From Kiritimatiellia bacterium (GTDB taxonomy: Bacteria; Verrucomicrobiota; Kiritimatiellia; RFP12; DVOR01): a stretch of DNA of 12,774 nt. The DNA lies in contig JAFTHG010000322.1 of assembly GCA_017457555.1 (NCBI GenBank), positions 1-12,774 of the forward strand. Direction: 5' to 3'. Below are positions 12,753 to 12,774 of this stretch, piece by piece (within the stretch, counting starts at the first letter, position 1; the number at the start of each line of letters is the position of its first letter). The notes beneath the pieces are model-generated. The model ran no database searches, was not told the DNA's origin, and saw only the letters and a list, made by a program, of their open reading frames with translations. A program made the position numbers and the translations under genes.

Positions 12753-12774
12753 CATAACGCAGGGATGAGCAGAC

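Noticed and set aside
1..12774. CRISPR array, defence system, prophage or insertion sequence
   Set aside because: No spaced identical repeats with unique spacers, no transposase or integrase, no terminal inverted repeats, and nearly all coding space is explained by housekeeping genes.

Overview
The window looks like a chromosomal, mostly housekeeping segment of a Gram-negative, probably anaerobic bacterium. The lipid A genes (lpxA, an lptF/lptG-type permease) and an OmpA-type porin show an outer membrane. An NIF-type Fe-S assembly pair (nifU, nifS) without nitrogenase genes, and a His-type (sulfide-using, archaeal-like) Thi4 thiazole synthase, suggest an anoxic, sulfide-containing habitat. 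A BspA-like leucine-rich-repeat surface protein is common in gut and sediment bacteria. A member of the PVC group (Kiritimatiellota, Lentisphaerota or Verrucomicrobiota) would fit, but this is inference from gene content; no rRNA is present to settle it.

Layout. 2-1144 (+): 3' part of a membrane-anchored LRR_5/BspA-like protein with near-identical tandem repeats. 1164-1207: hairpin. 1271-2699 (+): metK transcription unit with promoter, a leader that I read as a SAM-II/SAM-V-type pseudoknot riboswitch followed by an intrinsic terminator, the metK gene, and a final terminator. 2767-4333 (+): thiamine unit with promoter, TPP riboswitch whose P1 helix includes the start codon, thi4 and thiE. 4334-4903: about 570 bases without a recognised gene, holding a possible 29-codon ORF, several inverted repeats and a 19-bp direct repeat. 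4904-7040 (+): rplU-rpmA-obgE-rpmB with promoter and terminator. 7184-7217: a second hairpin between convergent units. 7233-9297 (-): lptF/G-type gene followed by lpxA. 9360-10514 (-): ompA-like. 10600-12620 (-): nifU-nifS with promoter. 12727-12752: a short tandem repeat at the edge.

How the genes work together. Two adjacent units appear controlled by RNA sensing of their own end products: MetK by SAM and Thi4-ThiE by TPP. Thi4 makes the thiazole half of thiamine and ThiE joins it to the pyrimidine half. The ribosomal unit pairs L21, L27 and L28 with the ribosome-associated GTPase Obg. On the minus strand LpxA starts lipid A synthesis, the LptF/G-type permease belongs to LPS export, and the OmpA-like protein ties the outer membrane to peptidoglycan. 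NifS supplies sulfur to the NifU scaffold for general Fe-S assembly.

I saw no defence system, phage, transposon, CRISPR array, tRNA or rRNA. The most promising material for follow-up is the metK leader, the unusual short N-terminus of ribosomal protein L27, the Thi4 His variant, and the unexplained 570-base gap before rplU.
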